This document shows, one piece after another, positions 45,780-56,840 of a DNA stretch of 64,000 bases. The position numbers were made by a program, and so were the translations under genes. The DNA lies in the NCBI GenBank assembly GCA_022036555.1, contig CM039140.1, forward strand, positions 30,376,473-30,440,472. Reading direction: 5' to 3'. The DNA is from Microstegium vimineum (Eukaryota > Streptophyta > Magnoliopsida > Poales > Poaceae). Below the pieces are notes generated by a model. The model was not told where the DNA came from, ran no database searches, and saw only the letters and a list, made by a program, of their open reading frames with translations. The first letter of the stretch is position 1; each line of letters begins with the position of its first letter.

Positions 45780-46144
45780 ATGTACACCGTTCACAAGGCT
45801 TAACATCCCACGGTGTTAAAATGGCTCTTATCAACAACACGAAGAGGCCACCCAAATTCGATGGCACCGATTATAGTTATTGGAAGGCATTGATGACCAC
45901 CCATATCAAATCAATCAACCAGAAGGTATGATTGGTGGTCGACAAGAAGTTTGAGGTGGTGAATGAGGAAGCACCCACCGCGGCCAAGGAGGAGAAGCTC
46001 AAAAACAATGACATTGCATTGAGTGCCATCCATGATGCAATCTCTAAGGAAGTCTTTGAACAAATCAAGAACATAGAGAGTGCTCATGATGCATGGAAGA
46101 AGCTTGAAGAGTCTTATGAACACTAGTACAGAAAACATTTTTAG

Positions 46145-46395
46145 AGGCGGTGGAAGAGGCATTAGTACAGGCGGCCAAGCCCACCGCCTGTACTGGGGGT
46201 CAGTACTAATCGGCCCACAGTACAGGCGGCGGGCTGTGAGCCGCCTGTGAAAAATGAGTTTTCACAGGCGGCTCACTTTGTCAGCCTTGTCAGCCGCCTG
46301 TGTAAATTTATTTACACAGGCGGCTCACTTTGTCAGCCGCCTGTGAAAACTCATTTTTCACAAGCGGCTCACTCTGTGTGCCGCCTGTGTAATTA
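46145..46395. repeat. CACTA subterminal repeat array, left
   Basis: About eight copies of 'acaggcgg' / 'ccgcctgt' in both orientations, forming fold-back units such as 'ttcacaggcggctcac' and 'agccgcctgtgaa'. In En/Spm such repeats bind the TNP1-class protein and are needed for transposition. Confidence 0.9.
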
Positions 46396-46445
46396 TTTTT
46401 TTTATTTCAAATTTTAATATTTGCCTCCACATTGTACTATATTTG

Positions 46446-46446
46446 T

Positions 46447-46484
<38 letters not shown>
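46446..46484. repeat. (CA)n(TA)n microsatellite
   Basis: About twelve CA units followed by about seven TA units within the CACTA 3' region, downstream of the gene stop. Confidence 0.95.
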
Positions 46485-46628
46485 AGATATGCAAACATGA
46501 ACCATAAAATTGCATCATACATACAACACATATAAATATTACAGATGTGTCCACACGAAATCAAACATGAAGCATAAAATTACATATAATACACGTCATT
46601 TCAAGTTATGAGTTCAACCATTTGGTGT

Positions 46629-49600
46629 TTACATGTCATTTCGTTTCAAGTTTAGACCTGCTATGTCTGTCAACGCTCTAAATCCTTCACTTGCTAAATC
46701 ACCGGCTTCTTCAAAATATGCTCCGGTACTTGGAATTACTTCTCTCATAATAAAACCGCACAAGTCTGCTACTATATTTTCCATAGTTTTTGGAGTGAAC
46801 GACACGTCCTTTCCTTTGCTTCTCGGCTAGAACAAAGTTCAAAAGCATCATCGACACATGTCCAATATCAATATTTCCAACTTTAATGAGAAAACTTCAT
46901 ACATAGATATTTTTTACCATATTTTTGTCCCTGACGTATCGTCCCCGCTGCCTTATGAACTCACACACATAGTATCCACAGTAGACCGATCCAGGTGGTT
47001 GCTTGTGGCACTATGTAATTAATGAGCAAAAGATTAAACTAAAATTGTCATGCCTTGTGTATTATTTATATGATGATATGTGTTCGGACAACTTACCGGA
47101 TAATGGTGTTGTATCGTCAATGGCACACTAGGATCTGAGCGGGCGGCGTCGACCGGTCCTTTTTGTTTCTTATAAAACCGCCATGCCCTGTAGATATCGA
47201 ATATAAAACACTATAGTTATTTAGAAACTCTAATTCATATAAGTACGGATGTGGTTGCATGTTGGCTCACCTTTCTAAATGAATCAGGAATGTTTGATAC
47301 GACTGAGGAGGACAGTGTAAGGAGTCTAGGACAAGCACCTTCCCTTCGAATGGATAAATATAAAAAACAATCCAATGGTCACTACATGAATAAACGAGTG
47401 AGCGACACATGTACTTAGGGTTAACACGATAATTTGAAGTACGTATACGAGGTCACGCTTACCAAAAGTTGTAGGGTGCTAATATAAAATCCCTGTACTT
47501 ATATCTCAGCATTGCTCTACCGAGATAGAGGGCATATGCGTCCTCGTATTTTCGTTGCAATCCCTTTACAGCTTCTGCAACTTGTTCTGGTGTTTTGTCC
47601 TTCTCTATCCTTGCTCTATCTTCATTTGTAAGTACAAATTTGTGCATATTTTCTTGTAACCTGATTGGACTCAGGTAACCGACCATCGTGCCTGTAGTTA
47701 ACGATCTCTGCTCGTGGTCTTGCAAACTGGTTACAACATCCACATATTAGAGTTTATCACATTCCAAATTAAATAATAACAATGTGTGTGCATGAGTGAT
47801 ACTTACATGCACCAGATTGTAATGAGTTGGACGTCAAGTTTCCTATAGTTCAACAGCAGGTGCATGTCCTCGAAGATAACAAATGCCTCGCTTTTATCCT
47901 TGCCAGTAGCAAACACATCTGCTGGTATGTCAACACTAACTGCATGCAGGCCAGCATTCACTGCTCTTATGTACCAGTCATGAAACCTTTTTATCGTCCC
48001 CGGACCATTTTCAAGCACCGTCCATTGCAACATAGGCCTTCCGGGCACGTAGTTACTGGGGACATTGACATAATCATCAACCGTTGGCTTTCTTATATCC
48101 GAAAGGGTCAATGGTGTATTTGACGGCGGTTCGACATGAACATCGCCACTTGGGGCTTCCTTTGTTGGTGGCACGGCTTCAGTTGCTTGGCCGGCGGCTT
48201 CCTTGTTCTGTGGCGGTTCGAGCTCAACGACTCGTGCCGTCCGCTGCTTTCCAATCCCTTTCAGAAATAGAACTGTGCCTGCTGCTTTCCCCTTTTTTCG
48301 CTCATAGGGAGAAACCAATTTTGGAATTGGAAATTTCTTTGCCTTCTTGGAGGCCGATGCTTGTGGGGGAGTTTGCTCTGCTTCCTTATGCTTTGGTGGT
48401 GGCGGGGGAGTTTGCTCTACCTCCTTCTCTTGTGTTGTGTCCTTCTTGGCTGGTGGAGTCTGCTGCTCAGGCATGTTCGTGGTCAGCCCCTCGAGCTCAT
48501 CCAGCGAGAATGACATATCATGTATTGGGGATGACGACGGTGGCTCATAAATATACGGGGATGCTGGGGCATGCATTGGCGATGCTGGCTGTTGACTTGT
48601 TTCGACCTCTTGGGATGCTTGATGGACTTGTGGAGAGGGTGCCGTTGGTGGATCAATCAACCTTACGTACCGTCTCGGCCATTGTATGAAGTTCTTGATT
48701 GCTTGTCCAAGCTTCTCTATACCCTCAGAGGTCGGGATGTCGATGAAGTCGTCTTCATATGCACTCTCGACCGTCGACACTTCCACCCTGCAGTATGCAT
48801 CTTGCATCTCGACACCATGGAACATACGTCCAGGGATGGCATTGCCTGTGGCCACCTGCTTTGTATGTTGATTCCTAAGGCCATATCCAATTAACAATGA
48901 GCAAGGCCAAGGTTTATCAATATCGTCAACTGGATAATGGTCCTTATTTGATGTTGACGCTATACTGCTATGAAAGGGCACAGATTGTGTGGCCATCTCC
49001 TGGCTACCCAAGGGTTGAGCTGGGACATGCTGCATATATGAAGGAACTTGTGATGACATCTGTTGAGCAGACACTGCTCCCGCCAACCGCTTCATCACTT
49101 CAGGATCAGGGTTTTTAACAAAGTCTTCCATCAAATCCCTAAATTTTTTGGCAGCCTGCTGCTCAAAATAATCCTTCAATTGCTCCTTATGTCGTTCTCT
49201 TTTCTTATACATGCCTTTCCACTCTTCACCAAACCCTTCTTTCCAGGTGGTTCTGGATGAGACGCCCCGTACACGACCTGGATGCTCGGGGTTACCTAGA
49301 GCAAGGGAAAGGCTGTCCCTCTCCCTCTGTGACTTGAAGGCACCTGTCTTTTCCAGGTTTGTTGCTTCCAAAACCTTCTCGGCAACTGGCTTGATCTCAT
49401 TGGGACAGGAGATCTCATCGCTCTCAGTGTTTGCCTTCCGAGCGCGAAGCCAATTCGCACTTCGTTCTGGCACTATATCTATCAATGCCAACTTGCCCTC
49501 TCTCCTCTTTGCTTCGTCTTCTGCCCTCCATTTAGGAATCTTGGTCTTGTATCCGCCAGTGCCGAGGTGGTGGTGGTACTTGTTCTTCTTCGCAAGTGCC

Positions 49601-50427
49601 GAGGCGGCTTGGCTCTTAGCCTTGGACTCGTCGGAGGTTTTTATGACACTGAAACGTGCCCACTGTTCTGCTGTGATAGGGTACCGCTTCGTTGGGTCCC
49701 GCCCCTTCTGCAACCACTTTTTATTCATATCGTACCTATAGCCTCGGAACCATATTGCTAACTGCTTCATGACATGACCCTTGACCAAACCTTCTGTTCC
49801 CTCCGGTAAAATAAACTTAGTGCACAATCGAGTCCAACAATTTGTCCTCTTCACTTCAGGCACCATACTCCAATCACTCCAGGTGATATCAAATTCTTCC
49901 TTTACTAACCATCCAATGGCGGCCCTAAATTTGGGTAGCGCCTCTAGAGGTGCTAAGGGCTCTCCGCTCGGGCTAATCTCTGTAATCTTATAAACTTCTT
50001 CTGGAAATCTATTCCTTCCTCTATCTCCTCGTGCTCGATCACTCTTTTTCTGTGTACTTCTTCGCTCGGAGGAGGTCCCGGTCGTTTGAGGCGCTGTGTC
50101 CTTATGAACATCTTGTGACTCTACCTCCATTTCGGCAACAACTTGAGAGAACACCTCCTATCAATTCAATTGTTAGGTACATACATACGCATGCATTATT
50201 CTCTCGTATAGACAATCTACGAGCATATATACCTCATCATCATTTGGCTCAGCTTCAGGCTCGTAATTAGGGTCACGTTCCAACTCAAGACGGGCCTTCT
50301 TAGCTCTAGGAGATTCACGTGGTGATACGCTCGGGCTCCTATAAGGTTCGGATCCCGAGGAGTCAGATCCAGGTGTACCTACCTGGGCATCGGCCTGCTC
50401 AGCGTTTGATGGAGTACTCATCTGCAT
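46629..50427 (-). CDS. CACTA accessory protein: transposase-24-like region plus Ulp1/C48 protease
   Basis: Seven exons (minus): 50,427-50,233; 50,157-47,807; 47,726-47,463; 47,381-47,271; 47,187-47,097; 47,010-46,918; 46,826-46,629 (TAA). Every intron is GT-AG, all phases join, and the total is 3,303 nt or 1,100 residues with no stop. Residues about 70-400 match the plant En/Spm transposase-24 type ('FRAAIGWLVKEEFDITWSDW', 'GTGGYKTKIPKWRAED', 'QREREDSL'-like core). A proline/glutamine-rich linker follows. The C-terminus has the Ulp1 layout: His in 'DHWIVFYIYPFEGK', Asp in 'VLVLDSLHCPPQSY', and Gln...Cys in 'KQPPGSVYCGYYVCEF'. Ulp1-type enzymes cleave SUMO-like conjugates; the target here is unknown. 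Likely acts in the nucleus. Confidence 0.85.
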
Positions 50428-50429
50428 GA

Positions 50430-51560
50430 AATATAAGTAAACTAACTAAGTAAGCTAACTCTAATTACTAAGTAAACTAACTAAGTAAACTAACTAAGTA
50501 AACTAACTCTAATTATGCATGAAATATAAGTATCAACATGAAATATAGGTATTAACATGGAAAAAACACTAACTTAATATAAGTATAAACACTAAATTAA
50601 CTAAGTAAACTAACTAAGTAAACTAACTCTAATTACTAAGTAAACTAACTAAGTAAACTAACTAACTAGATTAACTAAGTAAACTAACTCTAATTATGCA
50701 TAAAATATAAGTATTAACATGAAATATAGGTATTAACATGGAAAAAACACTAACTTAATATAAGTATAAACACTAAATTAACTAAGTAAACTAACTAACT
50801 AGATTAACTAAGTAAACTAACTCTAATTATGCATGAAATATAAGTATTAACATGAAATATAGGTATTAACATGGAAAAAACACTAACTTAATATAAGTAT
50901 AAACACTAAATTAACTAAGTAAACTAACTAAGTAAACTAACTCTAAATACTAAGTAAACTAACTAAGTAAACTAACTAACTAGATTAACTAAGTAAACTA
51001 ACTCTAATTATGCATGAAATATAAGTATTAACATGAAATATAGGTATTAACTAATAAAACTAACTAAATAAACTAAATAAAACTAACTAAAAAACTAAAT
51101 TAAACTAACTAAAAAAACTAAATAAAACTAACTAATAAAAGTAACTAAATAAACTAACTAAAAAAACTAATTAAAACTAACTAAAAAACTAAATTAAACT
51201 AAATAAAACTAACTAAATAAACTAACTACAAAAACTAAATAAACTAACTAATAAAAGTAAATAAACTAATTAAAAAACTAAATTAAACTAGCTAAAAAAA
51301 CTAAATAAAACTAACTAATAAAACTAACTAAATAAACTAACTAAAAAAACTAAATAAACTAACTAATAAAAGTAAATAAACTAATTAAAAAACTAAATTA
51401 AACTAGCTAAAAACTAAATAAAACTAACTAATAAAAGTAACTAAATAAACTAACTAAAAAAACTAATTAAAACTAACTAAAAAAACTAAATTAAACTAAA
51501 TAAAACTAACTAATAAAACTAACTAAATAAACTAACTAAAAAAAGTAAATAAAACTAACT
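50430..51560. repeat. AT-rich tandem repeats (CTAA-based minisatellite)
   Basis: To 51,050 there are four copies of a unit running 'ctctaattatgcatgaaata', 'caacatgaaatataggtatt', 'gaaaaaacactaacttaata', spaced by about 130-190 bp and joined by 'actaagtaaactaa' runs. From 51,050 to 51,560 this decays to simple (A)CTAA/AAACTAA repeats. Lies upstream of the CACTA gene start. Confidence 0.9.
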
Positions 51561-51565
51561 AAAAA

Positions 51566-51970
51566 AAAGGAAGTCGGCCTGCCAGGCCGCCAGGCCCAGC
51601 AGGCGCAAGGGCACGCGCGCGGCGGCGCACATGGCGGCCGCCGCCGCACTGATCGGAGACGGGCTCGGCGGTGGCGGGGGCGGAGTTCGGACCTCGCGGC
51701 GCTCGCGCAGATGTTGGTGGAGCAGTGGCGGCGGTAGTGGCGGCGGCGCGTAGGCGGCGGACGATGGAGTAACCGGTGGTGGTGGAACAGCGGCGGCGGT
51801 GGAGCAGCAGCGGCGGTGGAGCAGCGGCGGCGGAATTGGCGGTGGCGCGTAGGCGGCGGACGGTGGAGCAGCGTCGGCGGTGGAGCACCGGCGGATTTCG
51901 GCAGCCTGACGGCGTCCAAATTCAGAACTCGCGCCTCCGGTGCCTTAGAAAATTTCGGAGCCGCGCGCGG
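51566..51970. other. GC-rich, GGC/GGA-repeat segment
   Basis: 400 bp of strongly GC-rich sequence with (GGCGG)- and (GTGGAGCAG)-type trinucleotide runs, in contrast to AT-rich flanks. It may be the promoter or 5' UTR of the minus-strand CACTA gene. The 150-codon minus-strand frame is Pro/Arg-rich repeat translation and is not counted as a gene. Confidence 0.6.
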
Positions 51971-51979
51971 GAATTTATT

Positions 51980-52162
51980 ATGGAACACATTAGTACAGGC
52001 GGGTCATATTGACCACCGCCTGTGAAAACATTTTTACAGGCGGTGGTCAATGAGAGCCGCCTGTACTAATGTATTAATACAGGCGGCGGTCAATGACGCC
52101 CGCTTGTACTAATACATTAGTACAGGCGGCTCTCATTGACAGCCGCCTGCACTAATGTTTTT
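51980..52162. repeat. Internal third copy of CACTA subterminal array
   Basis: 'attagtacaggcgg', 'ccgcctgtgaaaac', 'ccgcctgtactaatg' and 'ccgcctgcactaatg' alternate in both orientations, as at the left terminus ('attagtacaggcgg'), but here about 5.9 kb inside the element. No CACTA terminus adjoins it. Confidence 0.85.
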
Positions 52163-52740
52163 TCCATTTTCAGTTAGTTAATTTAGTTAGTTTTTTTAGT
52201 AATTAGTTAAATTAGTTAGTTAATTTAGTTAGTAATTAGTTTATTCCCTTTATTTAGTTTAGTTAGTAATTAATGGTATGTTAATTAGGATTAGTTATTA
52301 TTTCATGTACTTAATTAGGGTTTGTGGATTGACTTACTTAGTGTTTATTAGTTAGTTTAGTTAGTTATTAGGGTTAGTTATTATTTCATGTACTTAATTA
52401 AAGGCTTGTTTATTTAGTAATTAGTTAATTTAGTTAGTTTATTTAGTAATTAGTTAATTTAGTTAGTGTTTACTAATAATAGGTTTGTTAGTTAACTTAG
52501 TAAGTAATTAAAGGTCATTTATTCCCTTTATTTAGTTTAGTTAGTAATTAAAGGCTTGTTTAATAGGGTTAGTTATTATTTTATGTACCTAGGGTTCGTG
52601 AATTAATTAAGTTTTTAATTAAAGGTTTGTTAATTAGGGTTAGTTAATATTTCATGTACCTAGGGTTAGTAATTAAAATACAATCCAAAGGTATACAAGA
52701 AGGGGAAAGAGGTTTTAATTAAGATTTGTTTAATTAAGTT
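52163..52740. repeat. AT-rich (TTAGT)-based arm, left of degenerate block
   Basis: Repeats such as 'gggttagttattatttcatg' and 'aattagttaatttagttagt'. Its reverse complement recurs at 56,100-56,260 ('catgaaataataactaaccc'), so the two form inverted arms around the degenerate block. Confidence 0.85.
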
Positions 52741-55700
52741 AGAAAATAATATCATAGTCCGAAGGTATACTACAAAGGGAAAATTAAAAATTTTTTTAAA
52801 AGAAAAAGGGGAAATTAAAGAAAATTTTTTTTTAAAAAAAAAACCGGGGGCTACAGTCCTTCCTTTCCCTCATGGCGCCCCCGGGAAAGGGTTTGGGGTT
52901 TTTCCCCCACATTTTTGATTTTTCTTCAAAGTTTTTAAAAAAAGATCTCGCTAACGATTAAATCCCCAAACCATTAAACCCATTAATTCTTTGGGTTTTT
53001 CAGGGGTTTTTCTGGTTTTTTCTTTTTTTTTTTTTTTTTCATTTAGAAATTTTTCCACTTAAAAATTCGCACTTTTTTAAAAACCAAATATTTTTTTAAA
53101 CTTTTTGCAAGCTCTTTTGGGATGTTTTTCCCGGACTTTTTTTGAACAAGAATCGGCGGGGTTTTCAAATTTACCCTATTAATCCAAGTTTTAATTTTTG
53201 GGTTTTTTTTCCCCCCAAGTTTCATCTGGGGCCCCACAGGAAAAGCCAATTTTTGGCCTCCTTTGGAAAATTTTTGGAAAATGGGAAACTTTAATTTTTT
53301 AGTTCCTTAAATTTCCCTTTGGGTTTTGTGAAAAACTTGTGGGGTTTTTTTTACTTTTATTCAAATTTTTCCCCGGGACCTTTTTTTTCCCTTTGGACCC
53401 AAAAATTTTGATTGGATTTTTCCCCCCTTTTTTGGCTGTTTTTTTGGGGCTTTTTTTTTTAATTTTGGGGGGCCCGGGGAATTTTACTGGGGAGGAAATT
53501 ATTTTCTCCACCCCCCTGCCCCCAAGTTCCTCTTCGCCCGGGGGGCAAAAAATTTTCCTGGTTTTTTTTTTAATAAAGGTCCTCCCAATTTTAGGTTTTT
53601 GGGCCCTTTTCATGGGGGGCCCCATACCAAAAATTTTTTATAAGCCAAAAAGACATAACGCTCAAGTCCTTTATGGAAATTCTGGGGCCAATTAATTTTT
53701 CCCCAAAAACTATTGAAAAGTACAAAGGAACAAAAAAACAAATTTTCCCCCAAAGCGAAAAATTTTGGGGGGGTTAAAAACAAATTATTTAGTTTTTTTT
53801 AAGGGGTCCAAAAAAGGGTTCCCTTTTTAAAAAACAGGTTTTTCCCTTAACCAAAAAAATTGGGGAGTTCTACACTTAGTTTAGTTGGGGAGGGTTTAAG
53901 GGAAAAAAAAAAAACCCTTTTGGGAGGAAAAAGAGGAAAAAAAAAAAAAAAAATTTAGTTTTTTTTTTAGGAAAAAAAGGGGGGGGAGAGGGGGATTAAG
54001 GGGAAAGGGGGGTTTTTTGAAAAAAAGTTAAAAGGGAAGAGAAATTTTTTTTTGCCTTTTTGAGAAAAAGTTAAAGGAAAAAGGTTTTTTAAAGACCAAA
54101 GAAAAGAAAAGTGTAGAAAAAAAATAGGATAAAGAAAAAAAAAAGACCCAAAAACCCCCCCCTTTTTTAAATTTTTTTTTTTTGGCTTTTTTTAAAAAAA
54201 GAAAAAAACAACAAAAAAAATAAAAAAGGGGCAGGAAAATTTTTTTTAACCAAAAGGAAAGATTTTTATTTTTTTTAAAAAGGGGATTTTGGGGCAGAGT
54301 TTGGTAAACGGAAAGAAAAAAGAACAGGAGAAGGAAAAAAAACCAAACCCCCAAACCCGGGGGAAAAGAAAAAGAGCAAAAAAATTTTACAAAAAAAAAT
54401 TTTTAGGGAAAAAGGGGGGGGAAGGGGAAAAATTAGAAAAGCATTTTGAAAAGGGAGAAAAAAAGATTAAAGGGTTTTTAGGAAAATAAGAAGGAGGAAA
54501 AAAAATTTTTTTTGAAAAATTAAAAAAGGGAAGATGAAGGCAAAGGGGGGGGGAAAGGGGGAAAAAAAGGGAAAAAAAAGGGGGAAAAAAAATTTTTTTT
54601 GGGTTTAAACAAAGGGATAAGAAGAGGGGTTTATGGGGAGTTAAAAAAAAAAAAAAAATAAAAAGGGCAAAGTTACATTTTGGGGAAAAAAAACCCCAAA
54701 GAAAAAAAGGAGGAAAAATTTTAAAAAAATTTTTAAGCAAAAGTAAAAGGGAAGTACCCGAAAGGGGAGGGCCCTTTTTTTTGGGGAAAAAAAAAGAGGG
54801 GGGGGGTAACAAAGCGGGAAAAAGAGCTTTTTACAAAGAATTTTTAAGATACCCCGAAAGGAAATTTTTTCCAAGCGGGATTTTAACAAGGGGAAATAGA
54901 ACGGGATAGGGTTTTGGGGGGGGAGGAAAAAAAAGAAAGAAAAATAGAAATAGATGGGAAACAAGAAGCAAAAATAAAAACAAACCCCAAAAGGGGAAAT
55001 TTTGGGGAAAAAAAAAGCGAAAAAAGGTCCCGGCCCAAAAGGTTATTTTTTGAAAAATAGGGACCCAAAAAAAGGAATTTAAGAAAGCACCAAGGATAGG
55101 AAAAAGGAGATTAAAAGGTGTAGAAAAGAGGATTGAAGGGGGAAAATTTGGGGAGAAGGAAGGAAAAAAGGAAGGAGGACCCCCCCAAAAGGAGGGGAGG
55201 GGGCGGGATATAGGGAGAAAACCCCCCCCGGAAACAAAAAATTTTTAAAACCCCCCAAAGGGGTGGGGTTTGGGCCCCCAGTAAATCCCTTTTTTCTTCC
55301 CCCTGGGAAAAAAAGTCTTCGCCCCGCTTTTCCCCCGCCTCAATAAACTGGGCTCCCTCGATTCCCCCTTTATGGCCTAGCCCCCCTTTTTCTTTTTTTT
55401 TAAAAAGTTTAAAAAACCCCCCCCCTTTTCCCCCTAGCTATTCCCCTTTTAAAAAAATTTTTAAAACCTCCCCCCCAAAATTTCTTTTAAAAAAAAAAAA
55501 ATAAATCATTTTTAATTTGTTTAATTTCGGGGGGCAGGGGTTCCCCCCGGAAGCAAAATCCCCAAAACAAAAACCCAATTTCTTCTAACCCCCCAAAAAA
55601 ATCCCCTTTTCAAAAAAAATTTTTTTCCCCCCAAAATGAAAACAAACCCCCCCCCAAAAAAAATCCTAACAAAATTTTTAAAAAAAATGGGTCTGTTTAA

Positions 55701-56099
55701 AAACCCCCCTTTTTCCCCCCGAAGCTAATTTCCCCCCTTTTCTTTCCAAAAAACAAAAACCCCCCCGCTTTTCAAAACACTTTCCAAAAAACCCCCCAAA
55801 AAATTTATTTCTTTTTGGGAAATACTTTTTTTTGTTTAAAAAAAAAGCTAAAATCCCCCTCTTCCTTTTGGCCCCCCCCTTTTTTTTGGCCTCCAATGGA
55901 ACCGTCCCAAAAAAGGGGGGCCGACCTCTTCCTTTGGGGTTTTTCCCCGAAAAAAGTTTCCCTCCCCCCCTTTCCCACCCTTTTCGGACCTCCCCGGGGG
56001 GTTAGTTTTCTTTGGGGGGGGTTTTCTTAAAAAAAAGGCTTTAAAGGGGGGGCTTTAAAAACCCTTTTTTACGGCCACATAAACCTCTTTTTGGATTTC
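52741..56099. other. Degenerate homopolymer-run block, probable consensus artefact
   Basis: About 3.36 kb in which most bases sit in runs of three to ten identical nucleotides (for example 'ggggaaaaaaaaaagaggg', 'ccccccttttt'). No other part of the window looks like this. The change is gradual at about 52,780 and ends by 56,100. Frames in it encode only Lys/Gly/Phe/Pro-rich strings and are not genes. It looks like low-quality read consensus rather than real DNA. Confidence 0.8.
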
Positions 56100-56620
56100 C
56101 TTTTAAATGCTAACCCTAAATAATAAACCATCAATTACTAACAAAAGTTATTGAAAAACCTAAGCTACATGAAATAATAACTAACCCTATTTAACAAACC
56201 CTAAGTATAGACAATAATAACTAACCCTAATTAATAAAACATTAACTACTAAATTAATTCATAAACCCTAAGTATTCTATTACATAGATCTACTCACAAG
56301 AATTCTAAAAAGTATTTATTTTCTATAATCCGAGCAAGATACAATTTACTATGAATTTAAAAAAAAATAGCTAAAACTCTCTCTCTTGCCCTAGCTATGA
56401 ACCATAACCCTAGATTTAGAGCACCTCCAATACAAGAATTGAACCAAAGAATCACTAAAAAAATGGCAGCAACGACACTAACTAACCTTTTGGAAGTTTA
56501 TCACCAAAGAAATGAAGTTCAAAACATCCCCCCCCTTGGAATCGCCACCTCTGTGTCGGCCACTGTGCATACACGGGAGTAACTGTTCTTGTCTGGAGGT
56601 GGAAGAAGGGAATTTATTGC
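56100..56620. repeat. AT-rich arm, right of degenerate block
   Basis: Contains 'taaccctaattaataaaaca' and 'catgaaataataactaaccc', inverted relative to 52,163-52,740. From 56,390 it becomes less repetitive. A short open frame (56,397-56,582) has no recognised homology. It could hold remnants of a 5' exon of the missing transposase, but nothing supports that directly. Confidence 0.7.
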
Positions 56621-56624
56621 AGAA

Positions 56625-56840
56625 TTAACACAGGCGGTTGGTAAGGAGGACCGCCTGTGTAAATACCCCTATATTTACACAGGCGGCTGACATTATCAAC
56701 CGTCTGTGTAAATATAGGTATTTACACAGGCGGTAGAGATAAGAGAGCCGCCTGTGTAAATTGTTTTACACAGGCGGTTCTCTTGCTGGGCCCACCCTAT
56801 TTTTTGTACTAGCGTCATGAAGTTGTGAACCGCCTATGAA
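56625..56840. repeat. CACTA subterminal repeat array, right
   Basis: Seven to eight copies of 'tttacacaggcgg' / 'ccgcctgtgtaaa' in both orientations, ending shortly before the right terminal inverted repeat. Confidence 0.9.

Noticed and set aside
50430..51560. Regular repeats that could suggest a CRISPR-like array
   Set aside because: Eukaryotic AT-rich satellite with variable units, no conserved repeat/spacer pattern and no cas genes.
51536..51988. 150-codon minus-strand frame as an upstream exon of the CACTA gene
   Set aside because: Trinucleotide-repeat translation; the ATG at 50,427 gives a complete model and no splice link is evident.
53043..55896. Open frames on both strands in the degenerate block
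   Set aside because: They encode only Lys/Gly/Phe/Pro/Leu runs made by homopolymers and resemble no protein family.
56397..56582. 61-codon frame near the right end of the CACTA element
   Set aside because: No similarity recognised; too short and no splice context to call it a transposase exon.
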